From: Voacanga thouarsii
Taxonomy: Eukaryota; Streptophyta; Magnoliopsida; Gentianales; Apocynaceae
Reading direction: 5' to 3'
Assembly: GCA_026120185.1 (NCBI GenBank)
Contig: JANUWF010001783.1
Span: 6,541,001-6,605,000 of the forward strand
Length of the DNA stretch: 64,000 bases
Below are positions 33,328-46,600 of the stretch, one piece after another (position 1 is the stretch's first letter; each line of letters begins with the position of its first letter). The translations under genes and the position numbers were made by a program. The notes under the pieces are model-generated. The model saw only the letters and a program-made list of their open reading frames with translations. It did no database searches and was not told the origin of the DNA.

Positions 33328-33900
33328 GTGCATTTCAATAGTTTTTCACTTATGTATCAGCAATAAACTCTAATGGTATGCACCCTTATGGAGCAGCAGT
33401 TTTCTAGTCTATATACATGTAGTAAACCTGGTGATGTTTTTAAGAGCAGTTTGAGGTTCACCCAAAATCCCTTCTCTTTCTTGATTGTTCATATTTTACA
33501 AATAAACCCCAAAATATAGGATGAACTAGTTGACTTTCATTTTTTGGATGGGAACAAAATATTTTCATTGTTTTCAATCGCAGAACTATAGGCAGCTAAT
33601 CCTTTATGCATCAAATCAGCCCTTCAAAGTTGGTCACCGTATGACCTTCAATGGACTGTTATTTGTGGTGTTCTTGAACGGTTTGAATTGACACTTTCCA
33701 AACATAACTAATGGCTACCTGTACCCTGATGCTGACAATTCTGGTACTTGATCACGTAGCATGCTATTGTTCAGAGTCTTCAGACTTTACTTGCATCTTT
33801 CATTGCCAAGAGGGAACTAAATAGTTTTCGGATGTACCCTGTAAAAACTTCAATTATTAAGAAATTGAAGTTGAGATATTTGCACTCTATTTTGCATTTT
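33328..33900 (+). other. 3' UTR of the thioesterase gene and downstream DNA
   Basis: A polyadenylation-like AATAAA lies at 33,362-33,367, only about 35 nt past the stop, with TG-rich sequence after it; others may be used further on. No second gene is recognisable. Confidence 0.45.
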
Positions 33901-34430
33901 AGGACGCAATCTCAGATTTTTTTTTTTTTTTTAATTTAAACATACCTTGTATGAGTGTCAACACTACTTTGTGAGACGTTCCACAGATTCTTTGTTATGT
34001 GTTGTGTGACGTAGTAGTCGAAGCAACTGACTAAACCTTCTGTCTGCAGTACAACAGCTGGTTTGTTATGGAAAGAACTGCTGAGAACTTGGGCAGTACA
34101 CTGCTAAAAATTGGGCAATTGTATTCAATTTAATATTCAAGTTAAATACCTGGTTTTGGAAATTGAATTTGAAAAAAAAAAAAAACAAACAAACAAATTG
34201 CGGCTACCACCACCAATTACTTGTTTGTGCAAAGAAATTATAGTGTGCTGTGGAACAAACGTTTTTCTTGGAAGTGAAATACTTGGAATTGTGCTTGTAT
34301 TTAAATTCAGTTTGTGAATTTTGACAAATTCAGTTACTCATGTGAACATTGGTATTTATAGCAACTATCCATACATATAGAAAATAGATTAACGAATTTT
34401 TTCATTGCATCCATGTATTTGAGGGATTCG
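33901..34430. other. Intergenic, nothing recognised
   Basis: AT-rich with simple T-run (33,919-33,932) and A-run (34,172-34,186). The 68-codon open frame at 34,111-34,317 shows no domain features and is probably chance. Confidence 0.4.
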
Positions 34431-34437
34431 GGCTGCG

Positions 34438-34457
34438 CAATTCCTGTACGGGAATTG
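34438..34457. repeat. Inverted repeat in GC-richer island
   Basis: caattcctgtacgggaattg is a near-perfect palindrome (stem CAATTCC/GGAATTG). It is followed by gcggccgcaattc at 34,471-34,483. This may be the edge of a small transposon, but no matching end was found. Confidence 0.35.
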
Positions 34458-34689
34458 TGTGGCCCTTTTGCGGCCGCAATTCAGGAACTCAGATCGTACA
34501 GCATAGAAGAGGTCACGTCTTCTAATTCAAAAGCAAAGCAGAACGACATCGTTTTGTCTTGATCTGGCTTTGGCTCCATAGTGGCTGAAGCCAAGTCGGG
34601 CTTCAGTTTCGAGGACGAAAAGTGCAAATGAGATGTTTGGCAGCGTGAGTTGATGTTTTCCCTATTACCAATACGAACTATTTCAGTTT

Positions 34690-35065
34690 CTTCACGCCAC
34701 CATCTTGCCTTACTCTTTCATCTCCTTCAACGAAAAAACCATTGCCATTGTTGAAGTTTTTGTTGCCCATTCACTTCCCCCGTCACCGAAAAACCATCGT
34801 GCTTTTCCTCTCCGAGTTGCTCATTCGCTCCATCACTGTCAGCCTCTTTCTCCTTCTATCCCTTCACCATTTGCGGACACTCTCAGTCAGTGTCGAGTAC
34901 CGTATTTTGCCTCTCTCTTATCACTGTAAAGAATACCTTGCCTTCTCTCACTGTCAACCTCTTTTGAAGCTTGGGATAAAAAAAAAGAAGTGGCAAGAGA
35001 GCGAGAACGAAGAAGAAGAAGGGAGTTCTGCAACTTTTGAACCTTGGGACAGCTTCAAAGCTCAG
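34690..35065 (+). other. Exon-like CT-rich stretch with splice donor, unidentified
   Basis: A pyrimidine-rich 34,690-34,960 segment resembles a plant 5' UTR. It leads into an open stretch coding for an acidic peptide (NEEEEGSSATFEPWDSFKAQ) ending at CAG|GTAAGA (35,065/35,066), a near-consensus splice donor. The frame is open from 34,742. No family is recognised and no matching second exon was found before the satellite. It may be the first exon of a gene whose remainder is missing or lies beyond the array, or it may be chance. Confidence 0.3.
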
Positions 35066-37110
35066 GTAAGATCATTTCCCTTAGAACAAAAAAGTGTTTG
35101 GGGCATCACAAGGTTTCATTTAATACAAGTGTTGTTTGGGGTTGGGATATTAACCGTTAAAGTCCTTGGAAAAAATTTTCTTTTTTCACATTGTTTGGTG
35201 TTGGGATGTTAACCGTTTTGCTTAAAGATGTTTAGGTGAAATTTTGCTGTTCATTTTATGTGAATGAAATGCAGTGAAAGGAAGGGCAAAAATAGGTCAC
35301 ACAAAAGTTATGTAAAGTAAGAAGATAAGTTGAAAATAGAATGAAAGAAATGCTGGAAACAATTTTTGAGTCGGGTGTGGCAAGAGCATGAGTCTCTCTC
35401 TGTGCTAGTTGACCTCTCATTTCTTTTGACTGGGTTTTAGTTGACCTGGAAAGCTCTTAAGAGCACCATGGTCTACAGAAAGGAAGTAAGTTTTGGATAA
35501 TAGAAGAGTGGCCTAGTTGGATGGATTTCTGCATCACTATTGTTAAATGAGTGGTTGCATTTGATGAATACTAAATACTGATGGTGTAGATGAAAGTTGA
35601 GATGGACAACATCTGATGCAGCTTAATTGACAAATTGAAAATATTAGCCAACTGGTGAAAGTATCAATTCACATTCCTTTATTAGGGCAATTTTGTTAGA
35701 TACTATTATGGGAGGATGCACCCCCCCCCCCCTCCCAAATGTTGTTCTTACAAATTTTCTTCAGTAATAGATATTCTAATCATGAAAGATCTTTGCATAT
35801 ATATAGTTTTCTCCAGAGTGAGCTTTTGATGTTCTCTTTTGGTTTTTGCTTATGGTAACTATTCAAAGACATATAATAGTTTCTTCATTGTCTGATTCTG
35901 CCTGTATATTGTCCGCATTTATCTTATGCATTTGTATCTATGACATTTCAGATTAATGGCTTTAGGAACAACAATAGTATCTTGGATTAATTGAAACTGT
36001 ATGATGAACCTCTTGTAGTTTTTTGTCACTAGAGCATTTTACTTGCTGTCTAATGCTTATAGACTAAGACCCTTTACTTCTTTGTTAGTTTATTTAACTG
36101 GATGAGAGCTGCCCAAATAGTCTTGGAGGAGGTTTTCTCTTTGCAGCTGAACTTTTGTTCTTCTGTTATGAGGATCTAATTAATGTTAGGTGTAAACATG
36201 TCTATTGCAAAACTAGCTATTCCAGTCATATTTCATCACTTTTGCCTATTATGTAACAGGTCTGGTATTACTTTGGACATTAACTTTAACGATTTTTTTT
36301 TAACTTTCTGGCATCGTTTGAAGCAATAGGCAAAAGTTTTTTTCATATTCTGAAATTATTCAAACAATATTTCTACTTCATGGGTCTTTTAGTAGCTTAT
36401 GTCCATTTAATGATTCAGCTAGAAAAGATTTATATCAAATGGAAAGGAAAAGTAAAGATTCAAGCAGAAAAGTAAATCCAAACAACATAACTAGCACTTC
36501 CTCGTCGTTAGGTGCATTTTCGTGTTTGCAATATATTTTGTGCTTTATCTTTTGACTATTGGGTTATGCTTAACTTACTGTATCTGCTAGATGGGGGTCA
36601 TTTGTAAGTAGAGAATGTCCTCTTTTTCTGCATTTTCATTTCAATCCTTCTTTGGGAATAATAACAAACATGAAATGCTTGAATTTGCTGGTCTTGTTTG
36701 ATTTTTCTTTCCTTTTTGCAAATTATGATACAATTGGAAAAGTAAATCTCACATGCAAAAAACTGAATTTAATGTGTCTATGGTGGAATTATGTATGCAG
36801 TCACTTTGGCATTGTTTTGGGCTTCTTTAGCATAAGATTCACTTTGAGTTTTCTCTAATCTTGTGTATCATTTATGAATTTGATTAGTGTTATATAAATG
36901 GTGAGGAGTTCAGTTTGCTAAAAATGTTCTCACTCTACTCAACACCAGTAATGGCAACTCTACTTGTAAATGATTCTGTCCCGTATGATTGCTGCAGTGC
37001 TTATTAATTTTATTGCTATGAGGTTTTCATTTTCCTGTTCTTCTCATCTTTCTTGGATGTTTAGATTATATTTAGGATGCAACAATGTGTTAAATATTTA
37101 GATTATATTT
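35066..37110. other. Unique non-coding DNA between exon-like segment and SINE
   Basis: About 2 kb without a supported gene. The sequence is T-rich and intron-like, which fits the possible donor at 35,065. It includes a run of 12 C at 35,721-35,732, unusual in this AT-rich context. Confidence 0.4.
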
Positions 37111-37259
37111 TCGTGACCAAAGGTCACGGGTTCAAACCACCGTGGAAACAGCCTCTTGGCAAAAAGTCAAGGGAAGGCTGCGTACATATCGGTTCTCTCC
37201 CCCTACCCCAGCATGGCGGGGAGCGCCTGGTGCACCGGGGCTAGCCCTAACAAAAAAAA
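37111..37259 (+). mobile_element. SINE, tRNA-derived, 5'-truncated
   Basis: A B box (gggttcaaacc) at 37,128-37,138 is followed by a body with cagcctcttggcaaaa, aaggctgcgtac and ggtgcaccggggctagccct, ending in an A-rich tail. This body is familiar from a widespread family of dicot SINEs. The A box expected about 35-40 bp upstream is not present, so the copy seems truncated at the 5' end. GC content is far above its surroundings. Confidence 0.75.
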
Positions 37260-37489
37260 CTCTCTTGGTTTTCATTGATACCTGCTCTTTGTACAGTGTG
37301 GTCTAGGTGATGCTTGACCTGTGCTGCGTCTTTTCAGTGGTTGTGTATTCATTGGATGCATTAACATCTCATTTCTGTTAAGAAATATTGAACTTTTCTC
37401 TTTACTTGGGAGTGAGTTTATTACTGGACAGAGAAAACTACTATTGGGCATGTGTTTTGTGTGGAAAACATCCATGACTACTTCTATGG
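37260..37489. other. Transition from SINE to satellite
   Basis: Unique sequence, 230 bp, with no recognised feature. Its right end runs gradually into a divergent satellite monomer (first clear match 'gaaagcccacgta' at 37,502). Confidence 0.5.
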
Positions 37490-37690
37490 CTCAAAGGCTT
37501 CTGAAAGCCCACGTATAAAGCACAATAACTTAAATGTGCTTTTAATTACAGATAAATTGCTTTATGAAAGTTTGTTTTTTGTAATTCTAGTAGTCTTTTT
37601 ATTTGATAAAAAAGAGGTATTTTGTTTAATTTTTTTAACAAAAATGTGCTAGCTATTAGTAATTTTAGTGATACAGTTGTAAAAGAACGT
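37490..37690 (+). repeat. Edge monomer of the satellite, diverged
   Basis: Starts with weak similarity (ggcttctgaaagcccacgta) to the core, then follows the consensus more closely from 37,588 (taattctagtagt) to the next monomer. Edge monomers of tandem arrays are usually the most diverged, so this supports a true array boundary rather than a deletion junction. Confidence 0.7.
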
Positions 37691-40600
37691 AGTAATGGTT
37701 AGTATATGTGCTAAGTATATAGGGCGTCAATATAAGCATGATTGGGGAACTTTTCGGTGTTTTGCGACGATGGTTTACCATCAGAAGTCACGTATAATGC
37801 GCAATAACTTAACCGTGTTTTTTTCAACAGAAAAAAGTTTTTTTCTAATTCTAGTAGTGTTTTTATTTGATAAAAAAAAGGTATTTTGTTTAATTTTTTT
37901 TTTAACAAAAGTGTGCTAGCTGTTAGTAATTTTAGTGATATAGTAGTAAAAGAATGTAGTAATGGTTAGTATATGTGCTAAGTATATAGAGCGTCAATAT
38001 AAGCATGATTGGGGAACCTTTCGGTGCTTTGCGACGATGGTTTACTATCAGAAACCCACATATGATGCACAATGAATTAACCGTGTTTTTTCTACTGAAA
38101 AAGTTTTTTGTAATTCTAGTAGTGTTTTTATTTGATAAAAAAAAGGTATTTTGTTTAATTTTTTTTAACAAAAATGTGCTAGTTGTTAGTAATTTAAGTG
38201 ATACAGTTGTAAAAGAATGTAGTAATGGTTAGTATATGTGCTAATTATATGGGGCGTCAATACAAGCATGATTGGGGAATCTTTCGGTGCTTTGCGACGA
38301 TGGTTTACTATCAGAAACCCACGTATGATGCACAATAACTTAACCGTGTTTTTTTCTACAGAAAATTTTTTATTGTAATTCTAGTAGTTTTTTTATTTGA
38401 CAAAAAAATAAAAGGTATTTTGATTAATTTTTTTTAACAAAAATGTGCTAGCTGTTAGTCATTTGAGTGTTATAGTTGTAAAAGAACGTAGTAATGATTA
38501 GTATATGTGCTAAGTATATGGGAAGTCAATACAAGCAAGATTAGGGAACCTTTCGGTGCTTTGCGACAATGGTTTACCCTCAGAAGCTCACGTATGATGC
38601 ACAATAACTTAACCGTATTTTTTTCTACTGAAAAAGTATTTTGTAATTCTAGCTAGTGTTTTTATTAGATAAAAAAGAGAAATTTTGTTTAATTTTTGTT
38701 AACAAAAATGTGCTAGCAGTTAGTAATTTTAGTGATACAGTAGTAAAAGAATGTAGTAATGGTTAGTATACGTGCTAAGTATATGGGGCGTCAATACAAG
38801 CATGATTGGGGAACCTTTCGGTGCTTTGCGACGATGGTTTACCATCAGAAACCCACGTATGATGCACAATAACTTCACCGTGTCATTTGGTACAGAAAAA
38901 AGTTTTTTGTAATTCTAGTAGTGCTTTTATTTGATAAAAAAAAAGGTATTTTGTTTAATTTTTTATAACAAAAATGTGCTAGCTGTTAGTCATTTTAGTG
39001 ATACAATTATAAAAGAACGTAGTAATGGTTAGTATATATGCTAAGTATATGGGGCGTCAATACAAGTTTGATTGGGGAACCTTTTGGTGGTTTGCAAAGA
39101 TGGTTTACCATCAGAAACCCATGTATGATGCACAATAACTTATCCGTATTTTTTTCTATAGAAAAAACATTTTTGTAATTTTAGTAGTGTTTTTATTTGA
39201 TAAAAAAAAAGGTACTTTGTTTAATTTTTTTCAACAAAAATGTGCTAGCAGTTAGTAATTTTAGTGATACAGTTGTAAAAGAATGTAGTAATGGTTAGTA
39301 TATGTGGTAAGTATATGGGCGTCTATATAAGCATAATTGGGGAACCTTTCGGCGCTTTGCGACGATGGTTTACCATCAGAAGCTCACGTATGATGCATAA
39401 TAAGTTAACCGTATTTTTTTCCGTTGAAAAAGTTTTTTGTAAGTCTAGTAGTGTTTTGATTTGACAAAAAAGAGGTATTTTGTTTAATTTTTGTTAACAA
39501 AAATGTGCTAGCAGTTACTAATTTTAGTGATACAGTTGTAGAAGAACGTAGTAATGGTAAGTATATGTGCTAAGTATATGGGGCGTCAATACAAGCATGA
39601 TTGGGGAACCTTTCGGTGCTTTGCGACGATGGTTTACAATCAGAAGCCCACATATGATGCACAATAACTTAAAGGTGTGTTTTGGTACAGAAATTTTTTT
39701 TTTTTGTAATTCTAGCTAGTGTTTTTATTTGATAAAAAAGAGGTATTTTGATTAATTTTTGTTAACAAAAGTGTGCTAGCTGTTAGTAATTTTAGTGATA
39801 GAGTTGTAAAAGAACGTAGTAATGGTTAGTATATGTGCTAATTATATGGGGAGTCAATATAAGCAAGATTGGGGAACCTTTCGGTCCTTTGCGACGATGG
39901 TTAACCATCAGAAGAACACGTATGATGCACATTAACTTAATCGTTTTTTTTTCTATAGAAAAAGTTTTTAGTAATTCTAGGTAGTGTTTTCATTTCATAA
40001 AAAAGAGGTATTTTGTTTAATTTTTGTAAACAAAAGTGTGCTAGCTGTTAGTAATTTTAGTGATACAGTTGTAAAAGAACGTAGTAATGGTTATTATATG
40101 TGCTAAGTATATAGGGCGTCAATACAAGCATGATTGCGGAACCTTTCGGTGTGCTTTGCGACGATGGATTACCATCAGAAGCCTACGTATTATGCACAAT
40201 AACTTAATCGTGTCTTTTGGTACAAAAAAAAGTTTTTTGTAAATCTAGTAGTGTTTTTATTTGATAAAAAAAACGGTATTTTGTTTAATTTTTTTTAACA
40301 AAAATGTGTTAGCTGTTAGTCATTTTAGTGATACAGTTGTAAAAGAACGTAGTAATTGTTAGTATATGTACTAAGTATATGGGGCGTCTATACAAGCATG
40401 ATTGGAAAACCTTTCGGTGTTTTGCGACAATGGTTTACCATCAGAAGCCCACATATGATGCACAATAATTTAACTGTGTCTTTTGGAACAGAAAAAAGTT
40501 TTTTGTAATTCTAGTAGTGTTTTTATTTGATAAAAAAAAGGTATTTTGATTAATTTTTTTAACAAAAATGTGTTAGCTGTTAGTCATTTTAGTGATACAG

Positions 40601-43600
40601 TTGTAATATAACGTAGTAATGGTTAGTATATATGCTAAGTATATGGGCCGTCAATACAAGTATGATTGGGAAACCTTTAAGTGCTTTGCGACGATGGTTT
40701 ACCATCAGAAACTCACGTATGATGCACAATAACTTAACCGTGTTTTTTCCTGCAGAAAAAAGTCTTTTGTAATACTAGTACTTATTTTAAGTGTTAAAAA
40801 AAAAAAAGGTATTTTGTTCAATTTCTTTTAACAAAAATGTGCTAGCTGTTAGTAATTTTAGTGATACAGTTGTAAAAGAATGTAGTAATGGTTAGTGTAT
40901 GTGGTAAGTACATGGGGCGTCTATATAAGCATAATTGGGGAATCTTTCGGTGCTTTGCGACGATGGTTTACCATCAGAAGCTCACGTATGATGCACAATA
41001 ACTTAACCGTATTTTTTTCTGTTGAAATTTTTTTTTGTAATTCAAGTAGTGTTTTGATTTGATAAAAAAGAGGTATTTTGTTTAATTTTTGTTAACAAAA
41101 ATGTGCTAGCTGTTACTAATTTTAGTGATACAGTAGTAAAAGAACGTAGTAATGTTTAGTATATGTGCTAATTATATGCGGAGTCAATATAAGCATGATT
41201 GGGGAACCTTTCGGTCCTTTGCGATGATGGTTTACCATCAGAAGTCCACGTATGATGCACAATAATTTAATCGTATTTTTTTCTACTGAGAAAGTTATTT
41301 TTAATTCTAGGTAGTGTTTTCATTTGATAAAAAAGAGGTATTTTGTTTAATTTTTGTTAACAAAAGTGTGCTAGCTATTAGTAATTTTAGTGATACAGTT
41401 GTAAAAGAACGTAGTAATGGTTATTATATGTGCTAAGTATATGGGGGCGTCAATACAAGCATGATTGGGGAACCTTTCGGTGTGCTTTGCGACGATGGTT
41501 TACTATCAGAAGCCCACGTATGATGCACAATAACTTAACCGTATCTTTTGGTACAGAAAAAAGTTTTTTTTGTAATTCTAGTAGTGTTTTTTTTTTTTTG
41601 ATAAAAAAAACGGTATTTTGTTTAATTTTTTTAAACAAAAATGTGCTAGCTGTTAGTCATTTTAGTTATACAGTTGTAAAAGAATGTAGTAATGGTTAGT
41701 GTATATGCTAAGTATATGGGGCGTCTATACAAGTATTATTGGGGAACCATTCGATGTTTTGCGACGATGGTATACCATCAGCAACTCACGTATGATGCAC
41801 AATAACTTAACTGTGCCTTTTGGAACAGAAAAAAGTTTTTTGTAATTCTAGTTGTGTTTTTATTTGATAAAAAAAAATAAGGTATTTAGTTTAATTTTTT
41901 TTAAGAAAAATGTGCTAGCTGTTAGTAATTTTAGTGATATAGTTGTAAAAGAATGTAGTAATAGTTAGTATATGCGCTGAGTATATGGGGCGTCAATATA
42001 AGCATAATTTGAGAACCTTTCTGTGCTTTGCGACGATGGTTTACCATCTGAAGCTCACGTATGATGCACAATAACTTAACCGTATTTTTTTCAATTGAAT
42101 TTTTTTTTTTGTAATTCTCGTAGTGTTTTGATGTGATAAAATAGTGGTATTTTGTTTAATTTTTGTTAACAAAAATGTACTAGTAGTTAGTAATTTTAGT
42201 GATACAGTTGTCAAAGAACGTAGTAATGGTTAGTATATGTGCTAATTATATGGGGCATCAATATCATCATGATTAGGGAACCTTACGGTGCTTTGCGACG
42301 ATGGTTTACCATCAGACGCCCACGTATGATGTACAATAACTTAACCGTATTTTTTTCTACTGAAAAAGTTTTTTGTAATTCTAGGTAGTGTTTTTATTTG
42401 ATGAAAAAGAGGTATTTTGTTTAATTATTGTTTACAAAAGTGTGCTAGCTGTTAGTTAATTTAGTGATACAGTTGTAAAAGAATGTAGTATTGGATAGTA
42501 TATATGCTAAGTATATGGGGCGTCAATACAAGAATGATTGGGGAACCTTTCGGTGCTTTGCGACGATGGTTTACCAACAGAAGCCCACGTATGATGCACA
42601 ATAACTTAACCGTGTTTTTTGGTACAGAAAAAAGTTTTTTGTAATTCTAGTTGTGTTTTTATTTGATTAAAAAAACGTATTTTGTTTAATTTTTTTTAAC
42701 AAAAATGTGCTAGCTGTTTGTCATTTTAGTGATATAGTTGTAAAAGTACGTAGTAATTGTTAGTATATGTGCTAAGTATATGGGGGCGTTAATATAAGCA
42801 TGATTGGGGAAACTTTCGGTGCTTTGCGACGATAATTTACCATCAGAAGCCCACGTATTATGCACAATAACTTAACCGTGTTTTTTACTACAAAAAATTA
42901 TTTTTTGTAATTCTAGTAATGTTTTTATTTGATAAAAAAAATAAGTATATTGTTTAATTTTTTTTTTAAAAAAAATGTGCTAGTTGTTAGTCATTTTTGT
43001 GATACAGTAGTAAAAGAACGTAGTAATGGTTAATATATGTGTTAAGTATATGGGGCGTCGATATAACCATGAATGGGGAACCTTTCGGCGCTTTGTGATG
43101 ATGGTTTACAATCAGAAGCCCATGTATGATGCACAATAACTTAACCGTGTTTTTTTCTACAGAAAAAAGTTTTCTGTAATTCTAGTAGTGTTTTTATTTG
43201 ATAAAAAAGTGGTATTTTGTTAAATTTTTGTTAACAGAAATGTCCTAACTGTTAGTAATTTTAGCGATACAGTTCTAAAAGAACATAGTATTTGTTAGTA
43301 TATGTGCTAAGTATATGGGGCGTCAATACAAGCATGATTGCGGAACCTTTTGGTGCTTTGCGATAATGGTTTACCATCAGAAGCCCACATATGTTGCACA
43401 AAAATTTAACCGTGTTTTTTGCTACAGAAAAAAGTTTTTTTGTAATTCTTGCAGTGTTTTTATTTGATAAAAAAAAAGGTATTTTGTTTAATTTTTTTTA
43501 ACAAAAATGTGCTAGTTGTTAGTCATTTTAGTGATATAGTGGTAAAAGAATGTAGTAATGGTTAGTAGATGTACTAAGTATGTGGAGCGTCAATTTAAGC

Positions 43601-46600
43601 ATAATTGGGGAACCTTTCGGTGCTTTGCGGCTAAGGTTTACCATCAGAAGCTTACGTATGATGCACATTACTTAACCGTATTTTTTTCGATTGAAAATGT
43701 TTTTTGTAATTCTAGTAGTGTTTTGATTTGACGAAACAGAGGTATTTTGTTTAATTTTTGTTAAGAAAAATGTGCTAGCAGTTAGTAATTTTAGTGATAC
43801 AGAAGTAAAAGAACGTAGTAATGGTTAGTAATGTGCTAATTATATGGGGCGTCAATATAAGCATGATTGGGCAACCTTTCCGTGCTTTGCGACGATGGTT
43901 TACCATCTGAAGCCCCCGCATGATGCACAATAACTTAACCGTATTTTTTTCTACTGAAAAAGTTTTTCGTAATTTTAGGTAGTGTTTTTATGTGACAAAA
44001 AAATGGTATTTTGTTTAATTATTGCTAACAAAAGTGTGCTAGCTGTTTGTAATTTTCGTGATACAATTGTAAAAGAACATAGTAATGGTAAGTATAAGTG
44101 CTAAGTATATGGGACGTCCATACAAGCATGATTGGGGAACCTTTCGGTGCTTTGCGACGATGGTTTACCATCAGAAGCCCACGTATGATGCACAATAACT
44201 TAACCGTGTGTTTTGGTACAGAAATTTTTTTTTTGTAATTCTAGTGGTGTTTTTATTTGATAAAAAAAAAAAGGTATTTTGTTTAATTTTTTTTAACAAA
44301 AATGTGCTAGCTGTTAGTAATTTTAGTGATACTGTTGTAAAAGAATGTAGTAATGGTTAGTATATGTGGTAAGTATATGGGGCGTCTATATAAGCATAAT
44401 TGGGGAAACTTTCGGCGCTTTGCGACGATGGTTTACCATCAGAAGTTCACGTATGATGCACAATAACTTAACCGTATTTTTTTCTGTTGAAAAAGTTTTT
44501 AGTAATTCTAGTTGTGTTTTTTTTTTTGACAGAAAAGAGATATTTTGTTTAATTTTTGTTAACAAAAATGTGCTAGCAGTTGCTAATTTTAGTGATACAG
44601 TAGTAAAAGAACGTAGTAATGGTTAGTTTATGTGCTAATTGTATGGGGAGTCAATATAAGCATGATTGGGGAACCTTTCGGTCCTTTGCGACGATGGTTT
44701 ACCATCAGAAGTCCACGTATGATGTACAATAACTTAATTGTATTTTTTTTCTACTGAAAAAGTTATTTACAATTTTAGGTAGTGCTTTCATTTGATAAAA
44801 AAGAGGTATTTTGTTTAATTTTTGTTAACAAAAGTGTGCTAGCTATTAGTAATTTTAGTGATACAGTTGTAAAAGAACGTAGTAATGGTTATTATATGTG
44901 CTAATTGTATATGGAGTCAATATAAGCTTTATTGTGGAACCTTTCGGTCCTTTGCGACGATGGTTTACCATCAAAAGTCCACGTATGATGCACAATAACT
45001 TAATCGTATTTTTTTCTTCTAAAAATTTTATTTGATATTTTAGGTAGTGTTTTCATTTGATAAAAAAGACGTATTTTGATTAATTTTTGTTAACAAAACT
45101 GTGCTAGCTGTTAGTAATTTTAGCGATACAGTAGTAAAAGAACGGAGTAATGGTTACTATATGTGCTAATTATATGGGGCGTCAATATAAGCATGATTGG
45201 GGAACCTTTCCGAGCTTTGCGACGTTGGTTTACTATCAGAAGCCCACGTATGTTGCACAATAATTTAACCGTATTTTTTTCTACTGAAAAGGTTTTTTGT
45301 AATTCTAGGTAGTGTTTTTATTTGATAAAAAAGTGGTATTTTGTTTAATTATTTTTAACAAAAGTGTGCTAGCTGTTAGCAATTTTCGTGATACAGTTGT
45401 AAAAGAACGTAGTAATGGTAAGTATATGTGCTAAGTTTATGGGGCGTCAATACAAGAATGATTGGGGAACCTTTCGGTGCTTTACGATGATGGTTTTCCA
45501 TCAGAAGCCCACGTGTGATGCACAATAACTTAACCATGTGTTTTTGTACAGAAAAAAGTTTTTTGTAATTCTAGTTGTGTTTTTATTTGATAAAAAAAAA
45601 CATATTTTGTTTAATTTTTTTTAACAATAATGTGCTAGCTGTTAGTAATTTTAGTGATATAGTAGTAAAAGAACGTAGTAATTGTTAGTACATGTACTAA
45701 GTATATGGGGCGTCAATACATGCATCATTGGGAAACCTTTCGGTGCTTTGCGACGATGGTTTACCATCAGAAGCCCACGTATGATGCACAATTACTTAAC
45801 TGTATTTTTTCTGTAAAAAAAAGTTTTTTGTAATTGTAGTAGTATTTTTATTAGATCAAAAAAAGGTATTTTGTTTAATTTTTTTTAAGCATTGTGTGCC
45901 CGCTATTCGAAATTTTAGTGATACAGTAGTAAAAGAATGTAGTAATGGTTAGTATATGTGCTAAGTATATAGGGCGTCAGTATCAGCATGATTGGGGATC
46001 CATTCGGCGCGTTGAGACGATGGTTAACTATCAGAAACCCACGTATGAAGCACAATGACTTCACCGTGTTTTTTTCTATTGGAAATAGTTTTTTGTAATT
46101 CTAGTAGTGATTTTATTTGATAAAAAAGTGCCATGTTGTTTAATTTTTGTTAACAAAAATGTGCTAGCTGTTAGTAATTATTGTGATACAGTTGTAATAG
46201 AACGTAGTAATGGTTAGTATATGTGCTAATTATATGGGGCGTCAATATAAGCATGATTGGGGAACCTTTCCGGGCTTTGCGAGGATGGGTTACCATCAGA
46301 AGCCCACGTATGATGCACAATTACTTAATCGTGTTTTTTTCAATAGAAAAAAGTTTTTTGTAATTCTACTAGTGTTTTTATTTGAAAAAAAAAAAGCTAT
46401 TTTGTTTAATTTTTTTTAACAAAAATTAGCTAGATGTAAGTCATTTTTGTGATATAGTTGGAAAAGAACGTAGTAATTGTTAGTATATGTGTTAAGTATA
46501 TGGGGCATCAATATAAGCATGATTTGGGAACCTTTCAGTGCTTTGCAACGACGGTTTAGCTTCAGAAGCCCACGTATATTGCACAACAACTTAACCGTGT

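Noticed and set aside
34742..35212. 156-codon open frame as a complete gene.
   Set aside because: It reads through a near-consensus splice donor at 35,065 and has no recognisable domain; only its 3' part is kept as an exon-like candidate.
35721..35732. C-run as a regulatory site.
   Set aside because: A homopolymer of 12 C may be slippage or a sequencing/assembly error; nothing around it supports a function.
37125..37145. Functional tRNA gene suggested by the B box.
   Set aside because: No A box or cloverleaf arms fit; the downstream body is that of a SINE.
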